Positions 24,413 through 36,507 are shown, numbered from the stretch's first letter. The stretch: 64,000 bases of DNA from Labia minor (GCA_963082975.1 OY720346.1:46043296-46107295), one strand, 5' to 3'. Numbers and translations are program-made. Notes: generated from the sequence alone by a model not told the origin.

Positions 24413-24955
24413 GATTGAAATTAATGGTGATAAGAAAAAATATTTAGTAACAAAATCTATATACAAAATGTAGAATTTGAATATGTAGAAAAATTGAATG
24501 TAATCACGAAGGATAATAATATTTGAGAAGAATTTAAATCGAGGTTGTAATCGGGAAACGCCTGTTATCATGCAGTAAAGAGGCTTATCTCATCAAAATT
24601 ATTATCAAAGGGAATCAAGACCATGGACGCATAGGAAGGGACGTAAGAGAGATGGGACAAGGGCTCAGGATAGGGACATTTGGAGAAATGTGGCCAAGAA
24701 CTTTCGAGTATCTTTGAGCCATATAAATAGATAGATATAACATACACAATAATAATATATATATATAATTAATTTACTGATTAAATTAAAATATATTTTA
24801 AATTTGAACACAAAAAGAAATTAATGTTTTATGTAATATACTGATTGAAACAAAATGGATGAAAACCTTTTACTACTTTTAACCAAATACTATGTACCAC
24901 TGGGGGAACAGGGGGCGGAGCACCCGTCTAGGTGTGAAGAGCGCCGAAGTAAGTA
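24413..24955 (+). mobile_element. Helitron-1/LINE 3-prime fragment upstream of ankyrin gene B
   Basis: This is the counterpart of 11430-12076, but the Helitron hairpin is cut at AGAGCGCCGAA and the CTAG end is lost. LINE-derived peptide fragments can be seen only in broken frames. Confidence 0.55.
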
Positions 24956-25810
24956 GTTATATAAGATGCTCAATTTATAGGACTCACATTTATTAGAAAT
25001 CTTATAGAATTTCCCTGCCAACATGAGAACCTCCCAAGAACAATAAATTGTCCCAACAGAGAAATTCAATTAAATAAGGAAAATTTATTCTAATAAAATA
25101 CATGGCTAGCTGTTGAATTCAACCATAAGCATTTCAAATAAATATTAAAAATGTAAAAAATGAAAATTCAGATTCTAATTTTTATTATTTATTATATTAC
25201 AATAAATAAAATAAAACCGGTAATGCCTGATATGAGATAAAGAAATTGGAATACTGAAGTATGATAAAAAATTTTATTTAATGTTTATGTATATTAAATT
25301 TATTTGAAATTAGAAGAAAACTATAGAAAATATAATGGTAAAAGAGAAAAGCGAGTGAAAAGTTGATGTGGCGGGCAAGCGCGCCCGTAACATTCATTGC
25401 CTCGCTTCCCGCTTCCAAAGGTTTTTTTTTATAAACATTTATGCAATTTTATAAGAATCAACCACTAATTTTGTAGATTTCATATCGTTTCAATTTATAT
25501 TTTAAGCAGTCGTGTAACTATATGGATAGAGCAAATTTGATTTTTACCTAATTCCCTCTCTAAATTATAATTAATTTAATAGAAAAAAAATTCATATAGA
25601 AAATATTTGAATTTTTTAAATCCTTACCACACTTTTTGGCATTCCAAATGTTATTACATATATACATTTTGAATGCGATAGAACTTTTTAAAGGTTTACG
25701 TTCAGATTTGAAATCTTTGCATCCGAAAGAAATCCATGGAATTATTATGGATGAAATGCAAAAATTACTATTCTAGATTTATATACCAATTTGGTAATAC
25801 TATTTAAAAT

Positions 25811-27356
25811 ATGCTAGCTAAAATTGTATATATATATAACCATTGGTTCTCAAAAACCGCTCTAACGATTTTTTTCAAATTCACACTAGATATAGTATTT
25901 ATAAAGAAAAATTGAGTTTTATTGATCACATCTCTTGAAACTTACAGCTTCATTATTAATTTCTTAATTGAAAATTATATATGGGTGTGACGTCATCAAT
26001 TTTACTTCAATATTTTTTTTATATTTAAAATATTTTAAAATAAAATAAATTTCGAAATAAAATTAAAAATATTTATTTTTAATAATATATATATATATAT
26101 ATATTTATTAATCTTAATTAATTAATTATTAACAAAAAAATACGGTTGGTTGATTCCCGCTTTTTTTTAAATGAATTGTATTAACATTTTTTTATATATT
26201 TAAAATATTTTAAAATTCATTATTTAATTTCAAAATAAAATTAAAAATATTTATTAATCACTCTCAAAAAAAACAAAAACAAAAACAAAAAAACATCTAC
26301 GTCTGCTAAGAGATTAAAAAATGTCGTTTTCATCATCTAACTATTATTAGTCTAATGGGTAGAGCGACTGTTTTGAATAGTCAACTTAGCAGGATCGAAA
26401 CCGGCGGGAAAAAATTTTTTTTTTTTTTTTTATCTATTATTTTATATTTATTTATTCATTGTTCTTTGATTAAATTTAATTTCTTTTATTTTATTTTATT
26501 AATTAAAATGATGCAACATTTAATAATTGTAATATTGTAATAAATTTTATTTTTTTTATTTTATTAATTACTTATTAGTCATTAACTAATAATTTAATAT
26601 TAATTCAAAATTTTATAAATTTTTATTATTTAATTTTGCTTTTGTTTATATATATATTTTAATTAACTTATCTTATCTTTTAATTTATATATGGACAAAT
26701 GACACTCATATTGAAATTTGACTCCCGCCTTTTTTTAAAAGATATTTTTTTTATATTTAAAATATTTTAAAATTTTTTATTTAATTTCGAAATAAAATTA
26801 AAAATTAAATTAAATTAAAAAATTTAATAATATTTTATAATTATAAATTACGATATATATTTATCATTCTTCCAATAAAAAAAAAATATTCATGCACTTA
26901 GAAACATATCTAATAATACATATTTATGTATTATTGAGGACCCCAAGTTCCATGCAATGATGCAACATTTAATAATTGTAATAAATAATTAAAGAATTGT
27001 ATATCAGCTCGGTGTCCCAAGTATTAATATTACCAGCCAAACCCAATATAATAATGAATTATTTTTTTTTAACTTAATTACCTAGCCGAGGCTCGGGGTC
27101 CCGGTGTGATCTTAATATATTGTCAGAATTAGATAAATAATGTAGAGAAAAATTATTTAAAAATAGATATTTATTTAAATGAAATAAAATTATTTAATTT
27201 ACAGAATGAAAATGTCTATAATAATGTCTAAACATTTTTTCGAGCGACAGCTCGGTATCCCAGGTATTAATATTACCAGCCAAACCCAATAATAATGAAT
27301 CATTTTTTTTAACTTAAGTACCGAGCCGAGGCTCGGGGTCCCGGTACTACTATTTA
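25811..27356 (+). mobile_element. Helitron-like family C insertion (unit 2 only)
   Basis: The duplicated sequence ACTATTTAAAAT lies at both ends (about 25799-25810 and 27346-27357), while unit 1 is uninterrupted at the same point (about 12947). The insert has the CAAAAACCGCTCTAACGAT block near its start and several palindromic GC-rich modules near its end (27060-27105 and 27300-27347). It is very AT-rich and includes a tRNA-like stretch at about 26345-26408. Confidence 0.5.
26345..26408 (+). tRNA. tRNA-Gln(TTG)-like sequence, probably a pseudogene or SINE head
   Basis: The sequence TCTAATGGGTAGAGC gives a D-arm with GGG in the loop. GACTG-TTTTGAA-TAGTC gives a paired anticodon arm with anticodon TTG. 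GCAGG-ATCGAAA-CCGGC gives a T-arm with 4 of 5 pairs. The acceptor stem does not pair on the 5-prime side, so a working tRNA is unlikely. Confidence 0.35.
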
Positions 27357-27492
27357 AAATAATTATATTTTCAAATATTTTTTATATTTTTCTTATTAAA
27401 AAAATATCTTAATTTGAGTTTAATTATTTAAAAAGATCAGCCATAAATAGGTTTAAACTTTTTTTTCTTAAATTTCATTAAATAAATATTAT

Positions 27493-27905
27493 ATGGAAGC
27501 ATGGACACTCAAGGTCAGTACGATGAATCGCCTGGAGGCTTTTGAGATGTGGATCCTCAGGCGAATGCTGCGAATTCCCTGGGTCGAGAGAGTTACCAAC
27601 AGGGATGTCTTGAGGAGAGCAAACACACAGCGAGAACTCCTCAACACTGTCAAATGCCGGAAAATCTCTTACCTCGGCCACATCTTGAGAGGTAATAAAT
27701 ATCAACTCCTTCAATTAATCCTCAAAGGGAAAATTGAGGGTCGACGTGGACCCGGGAGAAGACGCCAATCCTGGTTAGGGAATATCAGGGAATGGACCGG
27801 CATAAGGAGCGTGGGAGAGCTGTTCCGCACGGCGGAAAATAGAGACGTTTTCGCCAGAGTGATCGCCGACGTCAGGGAGACCGGACAAGGCACTTGAAGA
27901 AGAAG
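27493..27905 (+). mobile_element. 5-prime-truncated LINE with 9 bp TSD (unit 2 only)
   Basis: The open frame at 27493-27897 (MEAWTLKVSTMNRLEAFEMW..., RRMLRIPWVERVTNRDVLRR, YLGHILRG, GPGRRRQSWLGNIREW) is the C-terminal part of a non-LTR ORF2 common in insects. A GAA-repeat tail follows. AAATATTAT is duplicated at 27484-27492 and 27906-27914. The empty site in unit 1 lies at about 13080. The intact frame and GC-richness suggest a recent insertion. The catalytic reverse-transcriptase part is absent. Confidence 0.85.
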
Positions 27906-28130
27906 AAATATTATTTTATACAAAGTTGTTTTCATTTTATTTTATAAAAAAAAGAAGTGAAAAATAAACAAAATAACTTTGTATTAAAAAGGTTGTTTTC
28001 TTTTTATTAAAAAAAAAAAAACATTGGAGTGTCCTAGTCAGTTATCGATGGTCTCTGATTCGAATAACATTTATTTAAAGATCGTTGAATTTGAATATCT
28101 ATATTCGGATAATTAAAAAAAATAAACACA

Positions 28131-30549
28131 ATGGATCTAAATTATACTGAAATATTGATGGAAAATAATATTGAAACAATGAATATAAAAAAAGAGTTGG
28201 AAATTTCAAAGAAGAAATTTGAAATTCTTTTGAAATATACACAGGTAAAAAAATTTATTATTTATACTTTGTTATTTTCTTACGTTGATTTATTTTTCAA
28301 TTATTAAATTATAGGAAAATCAAAAAAAGGAAATAAATGAATATAATCCATTAAAACAAGAACTTATTTCATTAAAAGAAGACAACATATTTTTAAAGAA
28401 TAAACTTTTTTCATTAGAAGACAAAATCGGAAAGGTATGAATGAAAGTGAAAAATTTTATAATAAAAATACATTTTTTAAAATTATTATCTTTAAAATAG
28501 AAAAAATCTTAAAGCATAATACAAGATGCTAAATTTATTTATTTCTAATTTGTAATTATTTATTTTCAATTATGTATTCATAATTCAATTATTATATTAA
28601 AGAATAATAAATTAGTTGAATATATGTGGTAGCCCTCATATAACATTTCAAACGATGTATACAGTAGATTAAATATATTTGTATCCATTGGCTATCCTTT
28701 TTTAAAAATAGAAAATTAGTAAAATAGTAAGATATTTAAAAAAGTCTATTGAAATAAAAAATTAATATTAAAGTTTTAAATAATTTAAAAATAATATTTT
28801 TTATTAAAGTTGACTAAAATGTAAAAAAATTTATAATTTATCAAAAAAATACTTTGAAAACCATCGATAAAAAAAAGCGAATATGGTATAAAAAAGATTG
28901 AAAATAAGTGTGAGAGAGATTAATTGCGACGTGACCTAAAAAGGTCAGAGCAATAAACCAAAACACGTCAACGGCAAAAGCACTTTTTTGAAATCAAAAT
29001 TACTTGAAACATGGATATCTATGAAAAACGCATACCGATAGATCGAAAACCTTAGAGAATTTCCAATTCAAGTCTCATTTTCTTTGTTTAAATTCTAAAA
29101 AAAAATTTATCTCATTAGAGATTAAATGTTTATTTTATAATTCTCTATAAGTTGTTGAAAATATTTTTTTTTATTTTTTCTATTTTAAGAAATATGGTTA
29201 TTTTCGTTTTTTGGTACAAATTTATCTTTGTTATTTAAAGTTGGACATTTTTTATAAAAGATGAAATTTGTAGAATAAAATTCTCGATAAAAGTTTCATA
29301 TAAAATTTCCTATACTAAACTATTAATAGTTTATGAAAAATGGATATTTTACTTATTTAATATTTATTTATTTATAAATCTATGTATGTAATCGAATATA
29401 TATATATATTATTTAATCGAAAATATTGTATTAGTAGTAAATTATTTTAGTTAATTATATTAGGAGGAAAAACATTTTGAAACTAATTAATTTTTTTAGG
29501 TTATTTCTTCAATTGATGAGTTGAATGAAAATATTTATTTTTATCCAGAAAAGGGAGATAATAAAGATATTTTGGAAGCAAGTAAAAAGGGAGATATAAA
29601 AGCTATTATATATTTCTGTATTTTACAATCATCAAATATTAATATAAAAAATAAGGATGGGGATCATACTCCATTACATTATGCAGTTAGATCGAGTCAT
29701 CTAAGAATAATCAAATATTTAATTGATAGAGGAGCAAATGTGAATGCAGAGGGATCAAATGGATGCACTCCATTACATATTGCATCTGAGAATGGTCATT
29801 TAGAAATAATCAAATATTTAATTGATAAAGGAGCAAATGTGAATGCAGAGGTATCAGAAGGGTGGAATCCATTACATATTGCATCTCACAATGGTCATTT
29901 AGAAACAATCAAATATTTAATTGATAAAGGAGCAAATGTGAATGCAGAGGTATCAGATGGATCGACTCCATTACATATTGCATCTGAAAATGGTCATTTA
30001 GAAATAATCAAATATTTAATTGATAAAGGAGCAAATGTGAATGCAGAGGTATCAGATGGATGGACTCCATTACATATTGCATCTGAGAATGGTCATTTAG
30101 AAATAATCAAATATTTAATTGATGAAGGAGTAAATGTGAATGCAAAGAATTCAAGAGGAATCATACCATTACATAATGCATCTCAGAATGGTCATTTAAA
30201 AATAATCAAATATTTAATTGATAAAGGAGCAAATGTGAATGCAGAGGTATCAGATGGATGGAATCCATTACATATTGCATCTCAGTATGGTCATTTAGAA
30301 ATAATCAAATATTTAATTGATAAAGGAGCAAATGTGAATGCAAAGAATTCAAGAGGATCCATACCATTACATATTGCATCTCAGCATGGTCATTTAGAAA
30401 TAATCAAATATTTAATTGATAAAGGAGCAAATGTGAATGCAAAGACAACAGATGGATGGACTCCATTATATATTGCATCTCAGAATGGTCATTTAGAAAT
30501 AATCAAATATTTAATTGATAAAGGAGCAAATGCTAAGGCAAAGGATTAA
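28131..30549 (+). CDS. Ankyrin gene B: coiled-coil plus about 9-10 ankyrin repeats (427 aa)
   Basis: This is the paralogue of gene A with the same three-exon structure: 28131-28244, 28315-28434 and 29500-30549 (349 codons plus TAA). The first two exons encode the same peptide as in gene A, and the introns are almost identical. Exon 3 keeps a capping repeat that gene A lost (DILEASKKGDIKAIIYF), then nine 33-residue repeats. The last repeat ends GANAKAKD before the stop. A decayed further repeat and the ancestral 3-prime end are visible to about 30830, so the open frame is shorter than the ancestral gene. It is probably still expressible because start, splice sites and frame are all intact. Function is unknown beyond protein binding. 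Confidence 0.8.
28932..28947. promoter_or_regulatory. Everted AGGTCA-type repeat (ER4) in intron 2 of gene B
   Basis: This is the counterpart of 14096-14111. Both half-sites are unchanged while one spacer base differs. Conservation is weak evidence because the whole intron is almost identical. Confidence 0.28.
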
Positions 30550-30830
30550 AATGAATGGGCTTTATTATTCAGGGTGTCCGATAAGTAATCAAAGTAACAC
30601 TTTTAGGACACCCTGTATATAATATATATCATCTCACAATGAATACTCTTAGAAATAATAAAATAATTATTTTATTTTATATGGATCCACATAGCATTCA
30701 AGTTGAATATCTTCATTATATTTATATAAATATATATATTACCATCTCACAATGGACATTTAGAAATAATAAAATATATAATTGATAAATTTGACAATTG
30801 TGAATGCAGATGGATGAACTCACATAATAA
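30550..30830 (+). pseudogene. Decayed 3-prime end of ankyrin gene B
   Basis: After the gene B stop, the sequence at about 30752-30825 can be read as a degenerate repeat (SHNGHLEIIKYIIDK...). It ends in GAATGCAGATGGATGAACT, matching the last codons and stop of gene A at 16729-16749. From there both copies share the same 3-prime flank (CATAATAATATTCACTATTC and onward). A second relic lies at about 30629-30660. A 46 bp TIR element (30570-30615) separates the present stop from these relics. Gene B therefore lost its original C-terminal repeats. Confidence 0.65.
30570..30615. mobile_element. 46 bp miniature TIR element in gene B 3-prime region
   Basis: CAGGGTGTCC and its inverse GGACACCCTG bound 46 bp. 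This terminus is typical of Tc1/mariner-type elements. It lies just past the gene B stop and is absent from gene A. Confidence 0.55.
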
Positions 30831-31083
30831 TATTCACTATTCAAAATCTAATTTTATAAATAAAATTTTTATAATTTTTATTTTATTATCTTTTATATTT
30901 TTCTTTACAATTAAATTTGGAAATTATATTTTTTTTAAATAAACAAAATTTTTGTAAATTAAATTATTCTTATATTTTTTCTTTCATTAAATAACTAAAT
31001 CCCTAATTATTGTTTAAGGACTTTTTGAGATGATATTTTGAATAGTTTGATTTCATGTATTTGTCAACATTTACTTTTACGAG

Positions 31084-32600
31084 TATATAAATTTCTTTAT
31101 GTCATCACTTGGCCGATTGCCATGAAAACTTGCAGATATATAGAGTAAGGTGAGGCAAAGATATGCACTGGGTCAAAGGTGGGCACTCTGATTTTAATCT
31201 ACTGGTCGTCTTGAAGTAGTCATAAATATCTAGATTAGGTAAGTAATGAACGAATATAAAATGAGTTATGTTTTTGTCTCATTCCATTTAATTAATATAC
31301 ATGAATTTTCTCATGATTGCAACCTGTACTAACATGCACTTTTCTAACTATTTAATCTTTTTGATTGAAAGCCTTTAAATTAAAAATAGTGACAAAATTA
31401 AATGGCAATAAACGGCAAGCGTTTTATTTGAGAGATCCCTAGAAAATTAATTAACTAATTCATTTTAATTAGGCTCTTTATTCAAAGTATCTAGACCATT
31501 GTTGAAGCGCTAAGTAGGCGGACAATTGTACAACCCCATCATGAAGAAGAATATACTTATTGAGGTTAAGAGAAAAATTATTAACTAGTTTTTAGTGCAT
31601 TTATAAATAAAACACTGTAACTTAATTTTTTTCTAATTATTTATATTTTTCATTTTTATTTATTTTTTTTCATGAAATTACTTTTTCACGGTAATTTAGG
31701 CGAATTAGTGTTTTTTGTTGATATTTATATGTAATTTTACAATAATATAATTGATATTGACATTATTGATATTTTTATAAAATTTTCCATTTTATGGCTA
31801 TTTATAAAGATTTTTTGTATATGAACATGCATTTTTACTTCCTGAGAAACCAAAAACATCAACATTTTTTATTTCAGATATCGTCATTTTTTGCGTCCAG
31901 CGTGGTCGACATTGTGAAATATACCCGTCCCGAAAGAGTTAATAATGCGGATTAATTTTTATATAATAAAATATTTGAGAATATTTATTAGATAAATTAT
32001 CGTATACGAAAGTAAAATTTATTATTAATCAAAATTTAAACCTGATATAAAAACATTATCAAAAGATATCAGCCTTAACCGTTCCATTAATTCTATCAGT
32101 TAGGAATCCCTATTAATCATTTATGAAGTTATTAATTTATAAAAAAATTATTTGTAAGTTTTGTTAAATAATATATTAGTTTGATTAACTATGTTCATAT
32201 ACTTATACTTCTTGAAAAAGTAGGAGTCTATTAAACGGGAAGAAAGTTTAAAAGGGGTGGGAAACCCTGGTCTACTGGATTTTACAATATTAATCTATGA
32301 ATAAAACTTTAATTATTTTACATATTCATTATAAATTTAAATAAAATGAAAATCAATTTAATCACTTCATGTTGCTATTTTAATACATATATTATTTAAT
32401 GTATATGGAATATGGTGTGTGGCCAAATCTCAATTTTAAAACACATTACATTTTTATTTATATAGTGAAAATATACATATATTACGCATAGTTATATACT
32501 TTTATAATATAAAGATTTTTTTTCGAGAGGGGGGAGAATAAAATTCTCTTTCTCTTTTTAAGATTTTATCGATATTTGACTTTTGCATTATGAAAAATCA
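31084..32600. other. Intronic AT-rich sequence downstream of unit 2
   Basis: No gene is seen. A stretch at about 31140-31210 (GTAAGGTGAGGCAAAGATAT, then CACTGGGTCAAAGGTGGGCA) and one at about 31888-31940 (GCGTCCAGCGTGGTCGACAT) look less AT-rich and could be the two ends of an old DNA transposon. I could not match terminal repeats. Confidence 0.3.
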
Positions 32601-32654
32601 ATTATTATTCAGCGAAAGACGTTATATTATTATTATTATTATTATTATATATTT

Positions 32655-32940
32655 TTATTTGAGTTGAATAGATGGAATTTGTAATGATCATTGATAGGAC
32701 ACTTAATAAGGCTCCGGGGCTAATTGGAGCTGAAAGCCCTACGAGGGGGAAGAGGGCTTGTCGACGGCTCCATTGTCTACGCGTAATTAGCCAGAATATT
32801 CCCTGGCAATGGAGGACGTGAGAGGGAGAGGGAGACACCCAGACAAAAGGGACAGAGACATGTTCATCGGTAACCAACATCACTTGTGTTCCGGGAACAC
32901 GATTATCTCAGATCGCGTAATTATCCCACATAAAGTTGTA
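32655..32940. other. Moderate-GC unique patch in intron 1
   Basis: This is a compositional island in AT-rich DNA with no similarity to the repeats in this window. A 92-codon minus-strand frame crosses it but ends in an Asn run from a microsatellite and has no recognisable domain. It is a candidate regulatory element or relic exon. Confidence 0.3.
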
Positions 32941-33254
32941 AGCAAATTTTGTTAGTTTCTTTAAAAATTATATTACGACAACATTTAATTAGTTAGTACC
33001 TGGAACACCGAGCTATCGCTCTACCCTTTAAAAAATATTGATTCTTTAATTATTTATTACAATTATTAAATGTTACATCATTGCATCAATCTGATTAAAA
33101 TGAATGTAACTTGAGGTCCTCAATAATAATAAATAATATTAATAAATATTAAATAATATTTTAACGAAAAAAATTAAAAATTATAAAACTATCTAAAAAT
33201 TAATTAATAAAAAAACAATGAATAAATAAGATAGCAGAAGACATTAAATTTATT

Positions 33255-34530
33255 TACAATGGTCAACCAATGGATATAGTAGAATAATTATTTGGGTCTG
33301 CTGTTAAGTTCTTCTGGGGTCTTCCTCAACGGTGCGAAGAGGATGATGGCGAAGAGCTCGATGGCCATGCACGGCGTAAGGGCATTAATTTATAAAGTCA
33401 GAATGGAGTTTCTACCAGCGGTGAATTCACTATTACGCCTGTATACTGAGCCCTTTACTTTACTCGTCAGGGATTTGGGGGCTACGTTATGAGGATCTCC
33501 TCGAGAGAGTTTAAGTGGGGTATTTTAAATTATTGCTTTGTCTCGAGGGGTCAACCCCGGGGTTCATAATAAGGCACGAATTCAGGTTAACACCCATTTC
33601 TAATCTTGTTTTCAGGAGAGCTCTAAAATGGCTATGTAGAATTCTAAATATGTCAATGATTAGGCTCACGAGGGAGCATATATAACATATATATATATAT
33701 AACATATACGAGGATATGTTATAACAAGCTCCTTAATTTGTGTGATATCTCCGACCCAACATACAACTGGGTAACCCAAATGAAAAATATATTTTATGAA
33801 CTTGGGGAGGGTCCACTGTAGGAAAACCAAGATCATTCCTCAACAAAAAACAAATATATTATTTGACCGATAAATTGTTAGATGTGTATAGGACACGGGA
33901 TTCCATTAAGTTACAGAATCCACTTACTGTCTAAACTATAAAAATCTAAAAGAAAATGATTTCTTTACAATTATCGTGGTCCATTGTCCAAGATAAATTT
34001 GATTTGTGAATGCAGAGTAGCAAACGAAAGAATAGTTCTCTTCGTCTCTAGTGGGAACATACATAGGGTTGACCAAGAACAACTGTACAGTATATGTAAC
34101 ATGCAAGAAAGAGAGACTCTGGATCATTTGCTGTTACGATGCCCAATATATGAGAACCTTAGGGAACACTACCTGGCGAGATCCAACCGGGAAACTGTTA
34201 TGAGGGCAGATAGCGGGGACAAAATAAATGGTCTATTCTATTACTTAAATGTTGAGATCATTTATGCAGAATGAATGATTTGATTTGAATGTCCTAATAT
34301 TTTTTTTGTGTGCTTTTTCTTTTTTTTTTTGTATCTTTTCTGTTACCCTTTTTGGATTTATGAGTTTTTAAAGATTCTTTGATTTGATTTCTGTTACGTT
34401 GGATTTTTTTTTTTTTCTTTTCTGTTGAAATCTTTTTTTGTAAATCCTCTAGCCCAAATAAGGGGAGGATAGAGATATACCTGGATATATAATCTCTTAA
34501 ATGAATGGATAAATAAATAAAATACTCTAG
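33255..34530 (+). mobile_element. Degenerate LINE 3-prime part (Jockey/R1/I-like)
   Basis: The frame at 33292-33492 (LLLSSSGVFLNGAKRMMAKS, then HGVRALIYKV) resembles the region after the reverse transcriptase. The frame at 33984-34274 has CNMQERETLDHLLLRCPIYE, the C-terminal Cys/His motif of many LINE ORF2 proteins. The 3-prime end carries AAATGAATGGATAAATAAAT-type repeats. Several frameshifts separate the parts. Confidence 0.65.
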
Positions 34531-34677
34531 CTGAGATCTTACATATTAAATAAATAAAAATTTGTTTGTTTCTTCTTTTTTTTGTATTTTTTCTGTTTCT
34601 ATTTTTAGATATATGGGTTTTTAAAAAGAATTTAATTCCTGTTATGTTAAATTTTTCTTTGTTTTTTTACTTTCCCG

Positions 34678-35125
34678 CATACTTCGTATAAGGGAAGTAT
34701 TGGAATCGTCAAAAATTTCGACTTCGAGATTTCGACAGATCTTGACGTTTTAGTCCTCCCTGAGTCGGAAAATACCATTTTTCGAATTATGTCTGTGTGT
34801 GTATGTATGTATGTATGTAATGTTTGTCAGTGAGCGAATTTACTCAGAAACTAATCAAGCTAGGACTTCAAAATTTGATACACCGATATTATTCACAGTT
34901 TATAGATTTCTATCAAAATTTCGTCAAAATCGGTTAACTGGAAGTGGTACTTTACCTTCACTGGTTGCGTTTACCTTCCAAGTAAAGTACCAGTTTGCTT
35001 CGAGATATTTGCTTCATATTTTGTATATAGATTTAAAAATATGAAAAAAATTCAGATACCAAATTTCATCATGATCTGACTACCGGAAGTGACATTTTAC
35101 CTATACAAGTAGCTTTTACCTTTTT
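34678..35125. repeat. Other Helentron-like repeat with TATG microsatellite
   Basis: CTTCGTATAAGGGAAGTATT, a GTATGTATGTATG run (34797-34819) and a CAAAATCGGTTAACTGGAAG block have the same layout as the 0.63 kb family but a different sequence. Further pieces are at 35772-35850. No ends could be fixed. Confidence 0.4.
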
Positions 35126-35771
35126 ACCGACCGACGATAGTAAGGGAGGTATTGTTTTCACACCAAATTTCACATGTGGAGATTTTTACATATCTCCACG
35201 AATCATGCATTTTCTAAACAGAAAAAAGTATTTTTAGCATGATGTCTGTCCGTCCGTCTGTCCGTCTGTCCGTCTGTCCGTCCGTCCGTATAGATGTGTA
35301 CAGCCTGAACGGCTCAACCGATTTTGATGAAATTTGGTATATTTACTTAATGCATCAGTGGGATGAATTGATCAACTTTTGGTGCAAATCCGGAAACCGG
35401 AAGTGGTAGTATTAGCGATCGACGATAGGAAGGAAAGGGTTATTTTCACACCAAAGGAGATTTTTTTATATATCACCACGAATCATGCACTTTGTATTGG
35501 TTTTATCCTCGAGAAAAATCATATTTATTAGTTTTTTCTTGATTTAAAATTATATGACGTCATCCAGCCATTCATGACGTCACAGCCTGGTCTTGCATAT
35601 ATATTATAAATAAAATAAAATTAAAAATGTTTATATTTATTATTTATGTATCCATATCTGTTTTTTATTACATTAATAGATATATTAAAATTATTTGAAA
35701 TTGTTTCTGTAGCTGGAAATTAATTTATTTCAAACAGTCGGTCGGTTCGGACCTGGCCACAGGTCAACTTA
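35126..35771 (+). mobile_element. Helentron/DINE-like element copy 2, full length
   Basis: The 5-prime subterminal repeat is ACCGACCGAC and its inverse GTCGGTCGGT lies near the 3-prime end. A central GTCT/GTCC microsatellite is at 35243-35288. The 3-prime stem-loop GACCTG-GCCA-CAGGTC is followed by AACTTA, and T-rich flanks lie on both sides. Subterminal inverted repeats, a central microsatellite, a terminal hairpin and T-T insertion are the known marks of DINE-1/INE-1 type non-autonomous Helentrons. In this copy the inverse repeat is partly altered (CAGTCGGTCGGT). Confidence 0.75.
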
Positions 35772-36507
35772 TTTAGTAAAGTTACAGTTTACTTCCAGAT
35801 ATTTTACATTTAAAATATCAGTTAACCGGAAGTAGCACTTTATTCTATATATATAGAATTAAAATTATATAAATGATTTGTCAATTAATATATAATTTTA
35901 AAAATTCCATTATAACATTAGTAGTACAGATAAACTTAAATAATATAATATAATTAAAATATAATGTAAATAGATAATATATTATATATTAGAATTAAAA
36001 AATTAGTGAAAAATTTTCACAATAGATTTTCTTTCCAATAATAGCAATTTATTCATTTTTTCTATAATTAATTGATAGTCCAGTCTAGGATTTTTCTTTC
36101 TTATAGCCTTTTCCAAAACAATAAAATTAGTAAGAATTTTGCTTTAAATTTTAAGTGTATTTATAATGATAAATTTTATAAAAATAAACAAATGTTAACG
36201 TACAGTGGCAGAGTAAAGCTAAAGTGTGCCCTAGGCAACATTGTAATTCCAGGACTATTTTTCAGAAAAATTTTGCCTTTTTTTTAACGAGCCACCGTTG
36301 GCATAAAGTATGTAAGCCTATTTAATTATCGGATTCGGACCCCCAAAAATTAGTTTACTAGGTTGCCTAGGCCTTAGTCCGCCCCTGTATATATATATAC
36401 TAGCTGCTCCGAGCGCCTTCGGCGCTCTCCACACCTAGACGGGAGCTCCGCCCCCTGTACCCCCCCCCCCCCCGAGTGTCCCTATTCTGAGCTATAACCA
36501 TCTAACT

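Larger units (their letters stand above)
18560..31083. repeat. Tandem duplication unit 2 (Helitron, shared block, ankyrin gene B)
   Basis: This is the second copy of the unit described for 5245-17017. Unit-2-only insertions are an unidentified stretch (about 21090-21835), a Helitron 5-prime piece (23197 onward), a Helitron-like insert (about 25811-27356, flanked on both sides by ACTATTTAAAAT), a LINE (27493-27905 with a 9 bp TSD) and a 46 bp TIR element (30570-30615). The same sites are uninterrupted in unit 1, so these insertions postdate the duplication or happened in one lineage only. Confidence 0.7.

Noticed and set aside
26345-26408. A functional tRNA-Gln gene
   Set aside because: The acceptor stem does not pair and the T-stem has a mismatch. 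It is listed only as tRNA-like.
13295-30549. Bacterial or viral contamination as source of the ankyrin genes
   Set aside because: Both copies have GT-AG introns, host-like base composition and sit among host transposons. An ancient transfer cannot be excluded but nothing shows it.
32605-32883. 92-codon minus-strand frame
   Set aside because: It ends in an Asn run from a microsatellite, has no domain and no splice support. It was kept only as a GC patch.
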